62,803 nt of DNA from JAIOTH01 sp964486685 (GCA_964486685.1 CAZAOE010000004.1:1-62803); one strand, 5' to 3'; positions 50,223-59,121 are shown, numbered from the stretch's first letter. The notes: generated by a model not told the origin, from the sequence alone. Made by a program: numbers and translations.

Positions 50223-51295
50223 AAATATTTCTTTAAGTTTTTGTCTTGTTTAATTTTTTCCACTATTTTTTTTACCTGCTGAGCTCGGGATTGAGGACAA
50301 ATTAATAATACGTCTTTAGTATTAATAACTACCAAATCATTAATTCCAGATAAAGCAATTAATTTATTTTTATCTTTATTGATAACTAAATTATTTTCAG
50401 CAGCCATTAACAAATTATTTCCAAGAGATAAATTCTTTGATTTTGAAAAACAATCTTTAACGGCCTGCCAATTTCCAATATCATCCCATTTTAAATCAAC
50501 TGGAATTACTAACATATTAGAAGTTTTTTCTATAATTCCATAATCAATAGAGATTTTATTTACTTTTTTAAATTCTTTCTCTAAAATAATCCCCTCCTCT
50601 TTTGTCCCAATTTTTTGTTCAATATTTTTTAAGGCCTTATAATGACTTGGTAAATGTTTTTTAAATAAATTCAACATGGTATCAGCTCGAAAAACAAACC
50701 AAGCTGGATTCCATAAATATTTTTTATTTTGAATATATTTTTTGGCTGTTTTTAAATCTGGCTTTTCTTTAAATTTTTTAATCTTATAAATTGATTGCTT
50801 TCCTATTTTACTAAATAAACCTCCTGATTCAATATAACCGTAACCTGTTTCTGGATAATCGGGCTTTATTCCTATTAAAGTTAAATGATTTGGATTTTTC
50901 TTGACTATTTTTTCAGCTATTTTTAAAACTTTAATATACTTATCTTCGTTGGCTATAAAATGGTCAGAATTGGCCATCGCTAAAATTGCTTGGGGATCTT
51001 TTTTAAATAGTTTTAGACAAGCTAAACCAATGGCCATGGCCGTACCCTTGGCTTCGGGCTCTAAAATAAAATGATTTTTTAAAACTTGTGGAATTTGTTT
51101 TTTTAATAATAACCATTGAGATTTTCCACAAGAAATATAAATATCTTTTTTAGCAAAGCCCTTTGAAATTCGTTGATGAGTTAATTGTAATAGGGTTTTT
51201 TTATCAAAAAAACGCTCGGCCTGTTTGGGCTGATTTTGGCGAGAAATTGGCCACAGTCGCGTTCCTGTTCCTCCAGCAAGAATAATAGGATACAT
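50219..51295 (-). CDS. manC: Mannose-1-phosphate guanylyltransferase
   Basis: A 358-residue nucleotidyltransferase making GDP-mannose. PIILAGGTGTRLWPISRQNQ (3-22) is the signature. MANSDHFI (about 107-114) and FKEKPDLKTA with LWNPAWFVFRADTML (about 196-210) complete the active site. It lacks the C-terminal isomerase domain of bifunctional ManC/AlgA. It supplies activated mannose, probably for the glycosyltransferases nearby. Confidence 0.92.
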   Translation of the reverse strand: MYPIILAGGTGTRLWPISRQNQPKQAERFFDKKTLLQLTHQRISKGFAKKDIYISCGKSQWLLLKKQIPQVLKNHFILEPEAKGTAMAIGLACLKLFKKDPQAILAMANSDHFIANEDKYIKVLKIAEKIVKKNPNHLTLIGIKPDYPETGYGYIESGGLFSKIGKQSIYKIKKFKEKPDLKTAKKYIQNKKYLWNPAWFVFRADTMLNLFKKHLPSHYKALKNIEQKIGTKEEGIILEKEFKKVNKISIDYGIIEKTSNMLVIPVDLKWDDIGNWQAVKDCFSKSKNLSLGNNLLMAAENNLVINKDKNKLIALSGINDLVVINTKDVLLICPQSRAQQVKKIVEKIKQDKNLKKYL

Positions 51296-51399
51296 GGTTT
51301 TAGTGATTAGGTAATTAGGTGGTTAGGTGGTTAGCTTGTAGTTTATCTACGAACTACTAACTACAAACTACTAACTATATTATACCATATTACATTTTT
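51296..51399. repeat. TAGG/CTAAC simple repeats
   Basis: GATTAGGTAATTAGGTGGTTAG followed by CTACGAACTACTAACTACAAACT forms a loose inverted repeat of 7-8-bp units. Similar text occurs at 43760-43815 and 61098-61215. Confidence 0.4.
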
Positions 51400-51433
51400 T
51401 ACAAAATAAAAAGGGCTGATAATTATCAACCCT
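51400..51433 (-). terminator. Intrinsic terminator of the 52079 gene
   Basis: On the minus strand AGGGTTGATA-at-TATCAGCCCT is followed by TTTTTATTTTG, a typical intrinsic terminator just after the stop codon. Confidence 0.8.
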
Positions 51434-51446
51434 AATATTTTTTTGC

Positions 51447-52079
51447 TCACACCCAGCCAAAAATCCAATGGTGGATGCGAACTAAGAATTCTTTTCTTCG
51501 CCAAGTTTTTCTGTCTCTGGTCCGATCCTGAACTGAACCCTCATCAAACAATTCAACAAAAGAATTAACAACTACTGGTTTTTCTTCAACCATAGCCTCC
51601 CACAAAGCAACAACTCTCTTAATATGTAATTTGTGGGCAAGTAAAATAGGAATGTTGAAATCCTTTAAATCCATAATCTCTATGGCTTTTTCTAAAACTT
51701 CTTTAGAATTAAAACCTTTTTTACAAGCTTTGGGTGGCCAAATTATAAAAACCTGGTCTTTATGATTTTCATAAAAATCTCGATCTAAAGCAACGGCTAC
51801 TTCCCACTGCAATAAAGCGGGAAAAGAATGTTTAAGCATCAGTTCTTGAACGCGTTCAGCCAGTTTAATATTTGGCAAACCAGGATCAAAAAAACTATTA
51901 TTAATGATCTCGATCATTTTCGGATCATCTAATCTTTCTGCCATAAAACCAAGTAAACCTAAATCATTATCCTCAATGTCATTCCGACCAAAGGCCAAAC
52001 AAATAATACAGTCTGCTTCTTGGTGTCCACCGGAATCAACCAATCCTTCACTTACCTTAAGATACTCAAACAGATTCAT
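51447..52079 (-). CDS. Unrecognised protein, possibly ElyC/SanA/YdcF-like
   Basis: A 210-residue protein with no membrane segment. HQEADCIICLAFGRNDIEDND (about 18-38) and NIPILLAHKLHIKRVVALWE (about 148-167) recall the strand-loop and xxHxxRA motifs of DUF218 (YdcF-like) proteins, but the match is weak. It has a textbook AGGAGG five bases before the ATG, its own terminator, and codons less AT-biased than its neighbours, as for the 20701 and 41024 genes. Function unknown. Confidence 0.6.
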   Translation of the reverse strand: MNLFEYLKVSEGLVDSGGHQEADCIICLAFGRNDIEDNDLGLLGFMAERLDDPKMIEIINNSFFDPGLPNIKLAERVQELMLKHSFPALLQWEVAVALDRDFYENHKDQVFIIWPPKACKKGFNSKEVLEKAIEIMDLKDFNIPILLAHKLHIKRVVALWEAMVEEKPVVVNSFVELFDEGSVQDRTRDRKTWRRKEFLVRIHHWIFGWV

Positions 52080-52195
52080 CTGTTCCTCCTACTATTTTTT
52101 GTATTTTTTATTATCTTATTTTCTAAATTGTCAATATATAAATTTAACAAAAAAATTCTAAAAAAGCAAGGGTAAAAAACCAAAATTTTCTGCTA

Positions 52196-52224
52196 TTGAC
52201 AAAGCGTTTTAGATATGCTATACT
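52196..52224 (+). promoter_or_regulatory. Strong sigma-70-type promoter
   Basis: TTGACA (52196-52201), a 17-base spacer ending in TGC, TATACT (52219-52224). The gene it serves starts only at 52375, leaving an untranslated leader of about 140 bases. Confidence 0.8.
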
Positions 52225-52230
52225 GAAACA

Positions 52231-52368
52231 GTAAGTTAAAAACTTACCAAAAATAAAAACCAAAATCAAAAAATACCTTAGATGAAAGTCGAGGTAAAAA
52301 CAAAACACAATAAGAGTAATTTTAGCTATATTTATAAAGTACTTTGATTTTGGTAAAGTACTTTTTTA
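52231..52368 (+). promoter_or_regulatory. Leader RNA with terminator and antiterminator (attenuator)
   Basis: Hairpin GTAAGTT-aaa-AACTTAC (52231-52247), then ACCAAAATCAAA (52259-52270), hairpin TACCT/AGGTA (52274-52296), then a terminator stem AAAGTACTTT (52336-52345) with AAAGTACTTT (52355-52364) and a U-run, ending 7 bases before the start codon. The upstream ACCAAAATCAAA is exactly complementary over 12 bases to TTTGATTTTGGT (52343-52354), the terminator's loop plus part of its stem. Pairing there would open the terminator. No known riboswitch class is recognised. Confidence 0.6.
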
Positions 52369-52374
52369 TATTCT

Positions 52375-52962
52375 ATGATAAAAAAACACCAAAAAATAAT
52401 TCAACTCTTAGTCCTCTCTTTATTTATAATACAGATACTGTTTTTTAATTTTAAAACAACTGAAGCTGAGCCCCTAATATCAGAAACGACTATATTTAAA
52501 CTTATTAATCAAAAAAGGGTGGAAAATAATATCCCTCTCCTAAGCATTAATAATCAGCTTACTGAAGCAGCTATTGATAAGGCCCAATATCTATATAAAA
52601 ATGATTATTTTGACCACGAGTCCAAAGATGGTCAAAAAACATTTTCTTATTGGATAAAAGAGACTGGCTATGAATATTCTTTTGTCGGAGAAAATTTAGC
52701 TACTAACTTTAAAAATAATCAAGACCTTATTCAGGCCTGGATGGATTCTCCTAGTCATCAGGAAAATTTACTTAATGAAAATTATTTAGAAACCGGCATT
52801 GCGGTCTATAAAAACATTATTGTTCAAATATTCGGTCGACCAGCCGAGATGCCAATGTCTATTCAAAAAACAATTGGCAACCATATTTCAGAAAATCTGA
52901 TTTTATATATTAGTTCTGGAAATAAATTAGATTATAAATTAGAAACTAATAGTTTAACTTAA
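52375..52962 (+). CDS. Secreted CAP (SCP/PR1) domain protein
   Basis: A 195-residue protein with an N-terminal signal or anchor (about 8-24, LLVLSLFIIQILFF) and a CAP domain: TIFKLINQKRVENNIPLL (about 39-56), FDHESKDGQ (about 79-87), FVGENLATNF (about 103-112) and WMDSPSHQENLLNENYLETG (about 121-140). The His and Glu residues of the CAP cavity are present. Bacterial CAP proteins are envelope or secreted factors of varied, mostly unknown role. Expression is probably controlled by the attenuator-like leader. Confidence 0.88.
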   Translation: MIKKHQKIIQLLVLSLFIIQILFFNFKTTEAEPLISETTIFKLINQKRVENNIPLLSINNQLTEAAIDKAQYLYKNDYFDHESKDGQKTFSYWIKETGYEYSFVGENLATNFKNNQDLIQAWMDSPSHQENLLNENYLETGIAVYKNIIVQIFGRPAEMPMSIQKTIGNHISENLILYISSGNKLDYKLETNSLT

Positions 52963-53748
52963 AAAAATTAAAATTATAATTGCGATAATAAGACGATAAA
53001 CAGCAAAGCTATATAAACCATATCTATTCTGTAAAAGCTTCATTAAAATCTTAATCGCCAATATACTAAAAACAAAAGAAATTAGAAAACCCAAAATATA
53101 TATTTTAAAATGATTGATATCTAAAAATGAAATATCAATTATTTTTTTTAATCCAGCTCCAAACAACAAAGGTATGGCCATTAAAAAAGAAAATTTAGCG
53201 GCCTCAATTCTGCTCAAGCCCCTCTGCATTCCTCCCACAATAGTAATCCCGCTTCTAGACATTCCTGGAATAAAAGCCAAGCACTGCATCAAGCCAATTA
53301 TAATACTGTCTTTAAAATTCAAATTTTTTAAATCTTTATTTATCTTAAAAAATCTTTCTGCTAAAATAAAAATAATAGAGCCAAATATTAAGGCACTAGC
53401 TACTATTAAAGGACTTCTTAATTCTTCAATAAAATCTTCTAAAAAATAGCCTACTAGCACAGCCGGTAAAATAGCAACAACTATAAACAACAAAAAATTA
53501 TGTTTAAAGTTTTTAGTTTTTAAATCAACTACAAGATTTTTACTTATCTTAATTATCTCTGGCCAAAAATAAATAATAACCGCCAATAAGCTTCCAGCGT
53601 GTAAAAAAACATCAAAACTCGCAGTATTTAAAATCCCTGAATCCAAAATACGATGAACAATTATTAAGTGCCCCGAACTAGAAACTGGTAAAAATTCAGT
53701 TAAGGCCTGAACTATGGATAAAATTATAGTATTTAAATAAATCATCAT
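52954..53748 (-). CDS. uppP: Undecaprenyl-diphosphatase (BacA type)
   Basis: A 264-residue polytopic membrane phosphatase that recycles the lipid carrier for cell-wall synthesis. EFLPVSSSGHLIIVHRIL (about 18-35) and PGMSRSGITIVGGM (about 160-173) are the two catalytic motifs. Its 3' end overlaps the convergent CAP gene by 9 bases. Confidence 0.95.
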   Translation of the reverse strand: MMIYLNTIILSIVQALTEFLPVSSSGHLIIVHRILDSGILNTASFDVFLHAGSLLAVIIYFWPEIIKISKNLVVDLKTKNFKHNFLLFIVVAILPAVLVGYFLEDFIEELRSPLIVASALIFGSIIFILAERFFKINKDLKNLNFKDSIIIGLMQCLAFIPGMSRSGITIVGGMQRGLSRIEAAKFSFLMAIPLLFGAGLKKIIDISFLDINHFKIYILGFLISFVFSILAIKILMKLLQNRYGLYSFAVYRLIIAIIILIFLS

Positions 53749-53797
53749 TGTATATTTTTTAATTTCACCTTATAATTATATTATAATATTAAAAATT

Positions 53798-54229
53798 ATG
53801 GAATATAAATTAATCCTCATACCTATTTTAGTGGTCTTAATCTCTCAAATCATTTTAAAGCCCCTAATTGAAATGATTAAGGGTACTTGGACTTGGAAAA
53901 ATATCACTGCTTATGGCGGTATGCCTTCTGCTCATAGTGCCTTGGTTTCTTCTCTGGCAACTGTAGTTGGATTAAACCAGGGGTGGCAATCAGCTAGCTT
54001 TGCTATTAGTTTAGTGCTGGCTATTATAGTAATTACTGATGCTATTGGCTTTCGAGCTTATTTAACCGAACACAGTAAGGCCATTAATAAATTAATTATT
54101 GATTTACCGGATGAATTTGAATATAAGTATAAAACTTTAAATGAAAGAGTTTCTCATACCATGCCTGAAGTTTTGGCTGGGACTGCAGTTGGAATAATTT
54201 TTGCTTGGATATTGTTTCAAATAATATAA
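53798..54229 (+). CDS. Divergent PAP2-family membrane protein
   Basis: A 143-residue protein with four or so hydrophobic segments. GGMPSAHSALVSSLAT (about 40-55) and ERVSHTMPEVLAG (about 114-126) carry the His residues of the DUF212/PAP2-like family (acid phosphatase related). It may act on a lipid phosphate, fitting its place next to uppP. A TATAAT box about 10 bases before the ATG suggests a very short leader. Confidence 0.85.
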   Translation: MEYKLILIPILVVLISQIILKPLIEMIKGTWTWKNITAYGGMPSAHSALVSSLATVVGLNQGWQSASFAISLVLAIIVITDAIGFRAYLTEHSKAINKLIIDLPDEFEYKYKTLNERVSHTMPEVLAGTAVGIIFAWILFQII

Positions 54230-54665
54230 CCCCCTCTTTGTCTCCCCTTACCCCTCCGTCCTACGGACACCTCCCCTTAACAAGGGGAGGAAGGGGGGAG
54301 AATAATTCTACGCCTTGTTGGAGTCTCTCATTAGAGGACTCCAACATTTTCAATAATTGCTGAAACTTAGCGTCAAATATCGTTTAGGTTTTGAATAATC
54401 CCACCACTCCTTTACTTCCCCTCCTCATCTGAGGAGGGGAGGGCCTATGTGGCTATTCCAATGTAGTATCTAGAATAGTTAGGACCCCTCCTTACCAAGG
54501 AGGGGCATGGGGAGGTTATATTATGGCTTTTATAGGAATTATTTTCATTAATTTTTAACCCCCCTACCTTCATCCCCCACTTTTTTCAAAAAGTGGGGGG
54601 CTACGGCCGGCAGGCTTTATCTCCCCTTATTAAGACTGAACAATTATTGTGTTCAGTATTTTTTA
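54230..54665. repeat. 436-bp cluster of C-rich palindromes, no gene
   Basis: Successive palindromes: CCCCTCCGTCCTACGGAC with CTCCCCTTAACAAGGGGAG (about 54247-54290), GGAGTCTCTCATTAGAGGACTCC (54319-54341), CCCCTCCTCATCTGAGGAGGGG (54418-54440), CCTCCTTACCAAGGAGG (54486-54502), and CCCCCACTTTTT-caa-AAAGTGGGGG (54573-54599). No coding frame with family features was found. Confidence 0.65.
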
Positions 54666-55433
54666 TTAGATTAAAGATTTAGTTTTTACTGAATCGGGAA
54701 TAGAAAGGCCTAAAATTTTTAAAATTGTTGGATAAAGTTGATTAATTTCACCACTAAATTTTTGATTTTTCAAATCTTGCTTATAATTGAAATCTATAAA
54801 GCTTTTGTTTTTCCAGGCCTTAGAAATTAAAAATAAGGGTACTAAATTTTTTTCCTGATTAAATCCACTATCTGCCGTGATTAAAAGTCCCCCATTATAA
54901 GATAAGACAATTTCTACTAATTTTTTAATATTTTTATCTATTATTTTAAAAATATATTTAAAATTATCAGTAGTATCCAAAAGATCGTCGTAATTTATAA
55001 GCATAAAATCATAATAAGCACGACCGACCTCTTTGATGGCTTGCTGGGTTATTTTCTTGGTATTATATATAGAAAAATTATCTGATATTAAATTATTATT
55101 TAATTTCAACCAATCCTCTTTTTTATGCTTAGTCCTTTTTTGACTATTAAAATAATAACTTATATATGCATAGGAATTAATAGTGGCTAAATGTAATTGG
55201 CTTAAATCAGCATCGCTGATAACTTGAGCCAAAGGAATATTATTTTCTTGATTTCCTCTGCCCATATCTAAATAATTTTTAAATAAATCCTTGCGAGAAG
55301 CATAATGTGATTTTAAAACTAAAAAAGGATAACTCTGAACCAAACTATTTAAATAAGAAAAATTAGCAGATAAATCATTTAAATTTAATCCGCTAATAAT
55401 AATCAAACATAATGGTTTTGGTCTATCAATCAT
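54666..55433 (-). CDS. Shortened alkaline-phosphatase-fold paralogue of GpmI
   Basis: A 255-residue protein. The start PLCLIIISGLNLNDLSANFS (about 6-25) parallels the metal-binding start of phosphoglycerate mutase (LIILDGWG). GGLLITADSGFNQEKNLVPL (about 185-204) parallels ADHGNIEEM. LYPTILKILGLSIPD parallels IAPTILDIFGLQ at the end of GpmI. The metal-binding His of ADHG is Ser, the DGWG Asp is Ser, and the middle domain is missing, so mutase activity is unlikely. The true gpmI is immediately upstream on the same strand, suggesting duplication and decay or repurposing. Confidence 0.6.
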   Translation of the reverse strand: MIDRPKPLCLIIISGLNLNDLSANFSYLNSLVQSYPFLVLKSHYASRKDLFKNYLDMGRGNQENNIPLAQVISDADLSQLHLATINSYAYISYYFNSQKRTKHKKEDWLKLNNNLISDNFSIYNTKKITQQAIKEVGRAYYDFMLINYDDLLDTTDNFKYIFKIIDKNIKKLVEIVLSYNGGLLITADSGFNQEKNLVPLFLISKAWKNKSFIDFNYKQDLKNQKFSGEINQLYPTILKILGLSIPDSVKTKSLI

Positions 55434-55653
55434 ATTATACTAATATTAGAAATTTGTTAAGTCGAAATTTGAAAATAGTAATAGAAAGTAGAAATTAGAA
55501 ATTCGTTATTAATGATTTTCGATTTTCGATTTTCTATTACGAATTTCTATTTTCTAGCAACTATTTTCTAATTAGTATATTAGTATCATTTAATCTAATT
55601 AGTATATTAGTATCATTTAATTAGTATCATTTGTATTAATTGCTATCGCTTAA
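55434..55653. repeat. AT-rich and TAGTAT tandem repeats
   Basis: AGAAATTCGTTATTAATG..GATTTTC-type inverted text (55490-55560), then two exact copies of TCTAATTAGTATATTAGTAT plus CATTTAAT (about 55568-55620). No gene. Confidence 0.45.
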
Positions 55654-57204
55654 TTACTTTTTCAATAAAGATTGCCCAGTCATTAAACGAGGCTTTTGCA
55701 GACCAAAAATATCTAAAATTGTAGGAGCAATATCTCCTAATTTACCTTTTTGCAATCTTTTCTTTTTTAAATCTGGATGGATTAAAATAAAAGGTACTGG
55801 TGCACAAGAATGTTTGGTGTCAACCTCTCCAGTTTTTAAATTAATCATTTCCTCAATATTACCATGGTCAGCAGTAATTATCATCGCAAAATTCTTTTTC
55901 TTCTGTAAGGCCTTATATATTAAGCCCAAAGAATAATCTACGGCTGCCACGGCTTTAATACCGGCCTCTAAATCTCCAGTGTGAGCAACCATATCTGGGT
56001 TAGGATAATTAACTACTATAAAATCATATTTATCTTTATTAATATAATTAATAATTTTCTTAGTTAAAATTTTAGAACTCATTTCCGGCTTTTGAGCATA
56101 AGAACGAACATGAGGAGAAGGAATCATTTCTCTATTTTCACCAGCCACGGGGTCTTTATAACCACCATTAAAAAAATAAGTTACATGGGCATATTTTTCG
56201 CTTTCCGAAATATACAATTGCCGATAGTCCTTTAATTGCATGGGTAGGGTCTCTTCAATATCTCGAGAGGGAAAGGCAGCTAAAATACCGTCTAAATCAG
56301 GACCAAAGTCAGTCATAGAAACAAATTTGATATTCTTTAATTTTTTTCTATTTATCTTACAATTTTTATTACGATCATAAAGATCTTGCTGTACGAAAAG
56401 CTTAGTTAATTGTCTGGCTCTATCAGACCTTAAATTAAAAAATATAATTGCATCATCATTCTTTATTTTAACAATTGGCTGGCCTTTTTTAGTAACTACT
56501 GTGGGCTTTATGAATTCATCCGATTCTTCCCTATTATAGGCCTGAACCATAGCTTCTTCTGGCGACTCAACTTTTAAGCCCTTGCCAGCAGTCATAGCCT
56601 CATAGGCCCTTTCTGTTCTAGACCAATTTTTATTTCTATCCATGGCATAAAATCTACCCATAATAGTAGCTATTTTTTCTTTATTTTTAAAATTATTTTT
56701 TAGATCCTTTAAAAAATTTATACTGGCGTGTTGAGAAGAATCCCGACCATCAGTAAAAAGATGTAAATAAACATTTTTCACACCCTTTTTTCCTAATAAA
56801 TTCAATAAAAAATCTAAATGTTCTGGATTAACATGAGCACTCTGGATTCCACTTAAAAGGCCTACTAAATGAAGGTTGGATTTATTTTTTTGAACATGAT
56901 TAATGGCCTCTAGAAAAGCTGAATTTTTATCAAATAAACCATCTTTAATAGCTTCGTTAATATAGATATCATCTTGCAATACGGTTCGACCGGCTCCAAT
57001 ATTCATATGACCGGCTTCTGAATTTCCATCCTGATCTTTGAGTAATCCTACTTGTATTCCATGCGCTATTAATTTAGTGTGTGGATATTTTTTCCACAAA
57101 AAATCATAATTAGGGGTTTGAGCCAAACTAATAGCATTACCTTTAGCCGGTACTGCCAAGCCCCAACCATCTAAAATAATTAAGATACATTTTTTTATTT
57201 TCAT
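55654..57204 (-). CDS. gpmI: 2,3-bisphosphoglycerate-independent phosphoglycerate mutase
   Basis: Interconverts 3- and 2-phosphoglycerate using manganese. It is 516 residues. LDGWGLAVPAKGNAISLA (about 11-28) and DGNSEAGHMNIGAGR (about 59-73) with the catalytic Ser are clear. DGRDSSQHASINFL (about 152-165) and ITADHGNIEEMINL with DTKHSCAPVPFILI follow. It lies with eno and pgk on the same strand as a lower-glycolysis group. Confidence 0.96.
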   Translation of the reverse strand: MKIKKCILIILDGWGLAVPAKGNAISLAQTPNYDFLWKKYPHTKLIAHGIQVGLLKDQDGNSEAGHMNIGAGRTVLQDDIYINEAIKDGLFDKNSAFLEAINHVQKNKSNLHLVGLLSGIQSAHVNPEHLDFLLNLLGKKGVKNVYLHLFTDGRDSSQHASINFLKDLKNNFKNKEKIATIMGRFYAMDRNKNWSRTERAYEAMTAGKGLKVESPEEAMVQAYNREESDEFIKPTVVTKKGQPIVKIKNDDAIIFFNLRSDRARQLTKLFVQQDLYDRNKNCKINRKKLKNIKFVSMTDFGPDLDGILAAFPSRDIEETLPMQLKDYRQLYISESEKYAHVTYFFNGGYKDPVAGENREMIPSPHVRSYAQKPEMSSKILTKKIINYINKDKYDFIVVNYPNPDMVAHTGDLEAGIKAVAAVDYSLGLIYKALQKKKNFAMIITADHGNIEEMINLKTGEVDTKHSCAPVPFILIHPDLKKKRLQKGKLGDIAPTILDIFGLQKPRLMTGQSLLKK

Positions 57205-57342
57205 ATACGAATTATTATAATGCTAATATACGAATTAATACTAATTATACAAATACAATACAAATAAATCACTTGAAGATAAAATAATCACTTAAAAATT
57301 AGTATAATATTCGTATTATTAGTATACATTAGCATATTGGCA
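57205..57342. repeat. ACGAATTA/TAGTAT repeat spacer
   Basis: Short repeats of TATACGAATTA and AATATTCGTATTATTAGTATA form inverted pairs between eno and gpmI. No gene or strong terminator is seen. Confidence 0.35.
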
Positions 57343-58602
57343 TTATATCAATTCATCTTCAATATTTAATAAGCGATTATATTTACAAATCCTTTCGCCT
57401 CTACAAATAGAACCAGTTTTAATATGTTCTGCTCCACATCCAACAGCTAAATCAGCAATAAAATCATCACAGGTTTCACCACTCCGGTGAGAAACAACAA
57501 TAGACATCTTATTATCTTGGGCCAATTTAATACAATCAATAGTTTCTTTAATGGTGCCAATTTGATTTGGTTTAATAATAATAGCATTAGCGGCTTGTAA
57601 ATCAATACCCTTTTTCAATCTTTGCACATTAGTAGTAAAAAGGTCATCTCCAATTAATAAAATGTCTTTATCAATTAAATTCAAGGCCTGATTAAATTCT
57701 ACCCAATGCTTCCAATCCTCTTCATCTAAGGGGTCTTCAAAATAAGCTAAAGGATATTTTTTTAACCAATCAATATAATAATTAATCATTTCCGTAGAAT
57801 TTAAATTCTTTTGCTCTAATTTGATTTGATATTTACGAGAATGCTGATTATAAAATGTACAAGCCCCAGCATCTAAGCCCAATCTTACTTTTTCTGTATA
57901 GCCAGTTTGCTGAATAGCTTTTAAAATCATATCCCAAGCATCATCTGTTTTCTTTAAATCCGGAGCATAACCACCTTCATTACCAATATCAGTATCATAA
58001 CCGCCTTGGGATAATATTTCTCCAAACTTATGAAAAATTTCTGAGCTGGCCCTTAAGCGTTCTTTAAAACTATTAAATTTTTCCGGTATAATCCACAGCT
58101 CTTGAAAATCCAAATTAGTATCAGCATGTTTACCGCCATTGAATATATTAACCAAGGGAATTGGCAAACTAGGACTAACAGAAAATTTATAATATTGATT
58201 AATAAATTTATAAAGAGGTAAATTATTAATTCCAGCACAGGCCTTATTAATGGCTATAGAAACAGCTATAATAGCATTGGCTCCTAAATTACTTTTATCA
58301 GCGGTATCATCCAATGCTAATAATTTTTCATCAATAACTATGGGGTCAGAAACATCTATTCCGTGTAAAGCATCGTTAATTAAAGAATTAATATTATGCA
58401 CAGCCCCTAAAACTCCTTGGCCATTATATCTGGTCCTGTCTCCATCTCTTAATTCTTTGGCTTCTGAACTACCCGTAGAGGCCCCTGAAGGAGTAGAAGC
58501 AAAATAATAGCTATCATCATTTAAAAAAACTGTAGCGCTAACAGTAGGATTACCTCGAGAATCCAAAATTTCCCGACCGATTATTTTATCTATTTTAGGC
58601 AT
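57343..58602 (-). CDS. eno: Enolase
   Basis: Makes phosphoenolpyruvate from 2-phosphoglycerate. It is 419 residues. IIGREILDSRGNPTV (about 7-21), SGASTGSSEAKELRDGD (about 38-54), AYFEDPLDEEDW (about 281-292), IGDDLFTTN (about 311-319), IKPNQIGT and VVSHRSGETCD (about 365-375) are all standard and the catalytic residues are present. Directly upstream lies a decayed copy of the first codons of the DUF559 gene. Confidence 0.96.
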   Translation of the reverse strand: MPKIDKIIGREILDSRGNPTVSATVFLNDDSYYFASTPSGASTGSSEAKELRDGDRTRYNGQGVLGAVHNINSLINDALHGIDVSDPIVIDEKLLALDDTADKSNLGANAIIAVSIAINKACAGINNLPLYKFINQYYKFSVSPSLPIPLVNIFNGGKHADTNLDFQELWIIPEKFNSFKERLRASSEIFHKFGEILSQGGYDTDIGNEGGYAPDLKKTDDAWDMILKAIQQTGYTEKVRLGLDAGACTFYNQHSRKYQIKLEQKNLNSTEMINYYIDWLKKYPLAYFEDPLDEEDWKHWVEFNQALNLIDKDILLIGDDLFTTNVQRLKKGIDLQAANAIIIKPNQIGTIKETIDCIKLAQDNKMSIVVSHRSGETCDDFIADLAVGCGAEHIKTGSICRGERICKYNRLLNIEDELI

Positions 58603-58614
58603 GGCTTTAAATGG

Positions 58615-58643
58615 TTAAATAATTTAGTTATAATCGCTTTTCT
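58615..58643 (-). repeat. Direct repeat left of the DUF559 gene (decayed 5' end copy)
   Basis: TTAAATAATTTAGTTATAATCGCTTTTCT in two parts (29 bp) equals 59093-59121 except one base. Read on the minus strand it is AGAAAAGCGATTATAACT.., the DUF559 leader with its ATG changed to ATA, just upstream of eno. Confidence 0.6.
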
Positions 58644-58649
58644 CTAATT

Positions 58650-58760
58650 TTTAACCCCTCTTTGTCTCCCCTTGGTAAGGGGAGAATAATTAGGACCCCT
58701 CCTTACCCCGTACAAAAGCTTCGCTTTATACGGGGCGAGGCCAAAGAGGGGTTAGGGGAG
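58650..58760. repeat. C-rich nested palindromes downstream of the DUF559 gene
   Basis: TCTCCCCTTGGTAAGGGGAGA (in two halves, about 58664-58685), then CCCCTCCTTA..GAGGGGTTAGGGG enclosing CCCCGTACAAAAGCTTCGC..TTTATACGGGG. The inner palindrome is the same as at 45573-45604. Confidence 0.65.
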
Positions 58761-58761
58761 G

Positions 58762-59109
58762 TTAAAAATACTTTTTAATCTTTTCTATAACTCTATCTAA
58801 ATCTTCATATATTTCCAAATTACTGAAGCGTAAGAATTTGATACCTAGTGATTCTATATATTTTTGTCTATTATTATCATATTTTATGGCATCAATATGT
58901 GAATCACCATCTATTTCAATAGCTAGTTTTAGTATTGGACAATAAAAATCAATAACAAACTGTTTTACACTATATTGTCGACGAAATTTATAACCACTTA
59001 ATTGTTTATTGTTTAATTTCTTCCATAAAATCCATTCAGCTAATGGCATATTATTTCTTAACAATTTTCTTTTTTCTGTTTCTGATTTTTTATTAAATAA
59101 TTTAGTCAT
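58762..59109 (-). CDS. DUF559 endonuclease-like protein
   Basis: About 115 residues from the ATG at 59109; the longer frame reads PLTKGRLRGV from the palindromes and is not a real extension. LLRNNMPLAEWILWKKLNNK (about 14-33), YKFRRQYSVKQFVIDFYCP (about 38-56) and LAIEIDGDSH (about 60-69) are the family core, with the D..E-D pattern of the Vsr/PD-(D/E)XK-like nuclease fold. The gene is bracketed by near-identical direct repeats and by the C-rich palindromes on both sides, inside the eno-pgk interval. Function unknown; a link with repeat mobility is speculative. Confidence 0.82.
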   Translation of the reverse strand: MTKLFNKKSETEKRKLLRNNMPLAEWILWKKLNNKQLSGYKFRRQYSVKQFVIDFYCPILKLAIEIDGDSHIDAIKYDNNRQKYIESLGIKFLRFSNLEIYEDLDRVIEKIKKYF

Positions 59110-59121
59110 AATCGCTTTTCT
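59093..59121 (-). repeat. Direct repeat at the 5' end of the DUF559 gene
   Basis: Matches 58615-58643 with one difference. It includes the DUF559 start codon and first codons. The 15-bp part AGAAAAGCGATTATG also begins the unrelated four-helix-bundle gene at 16838-16852. Confidence 0.6.
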
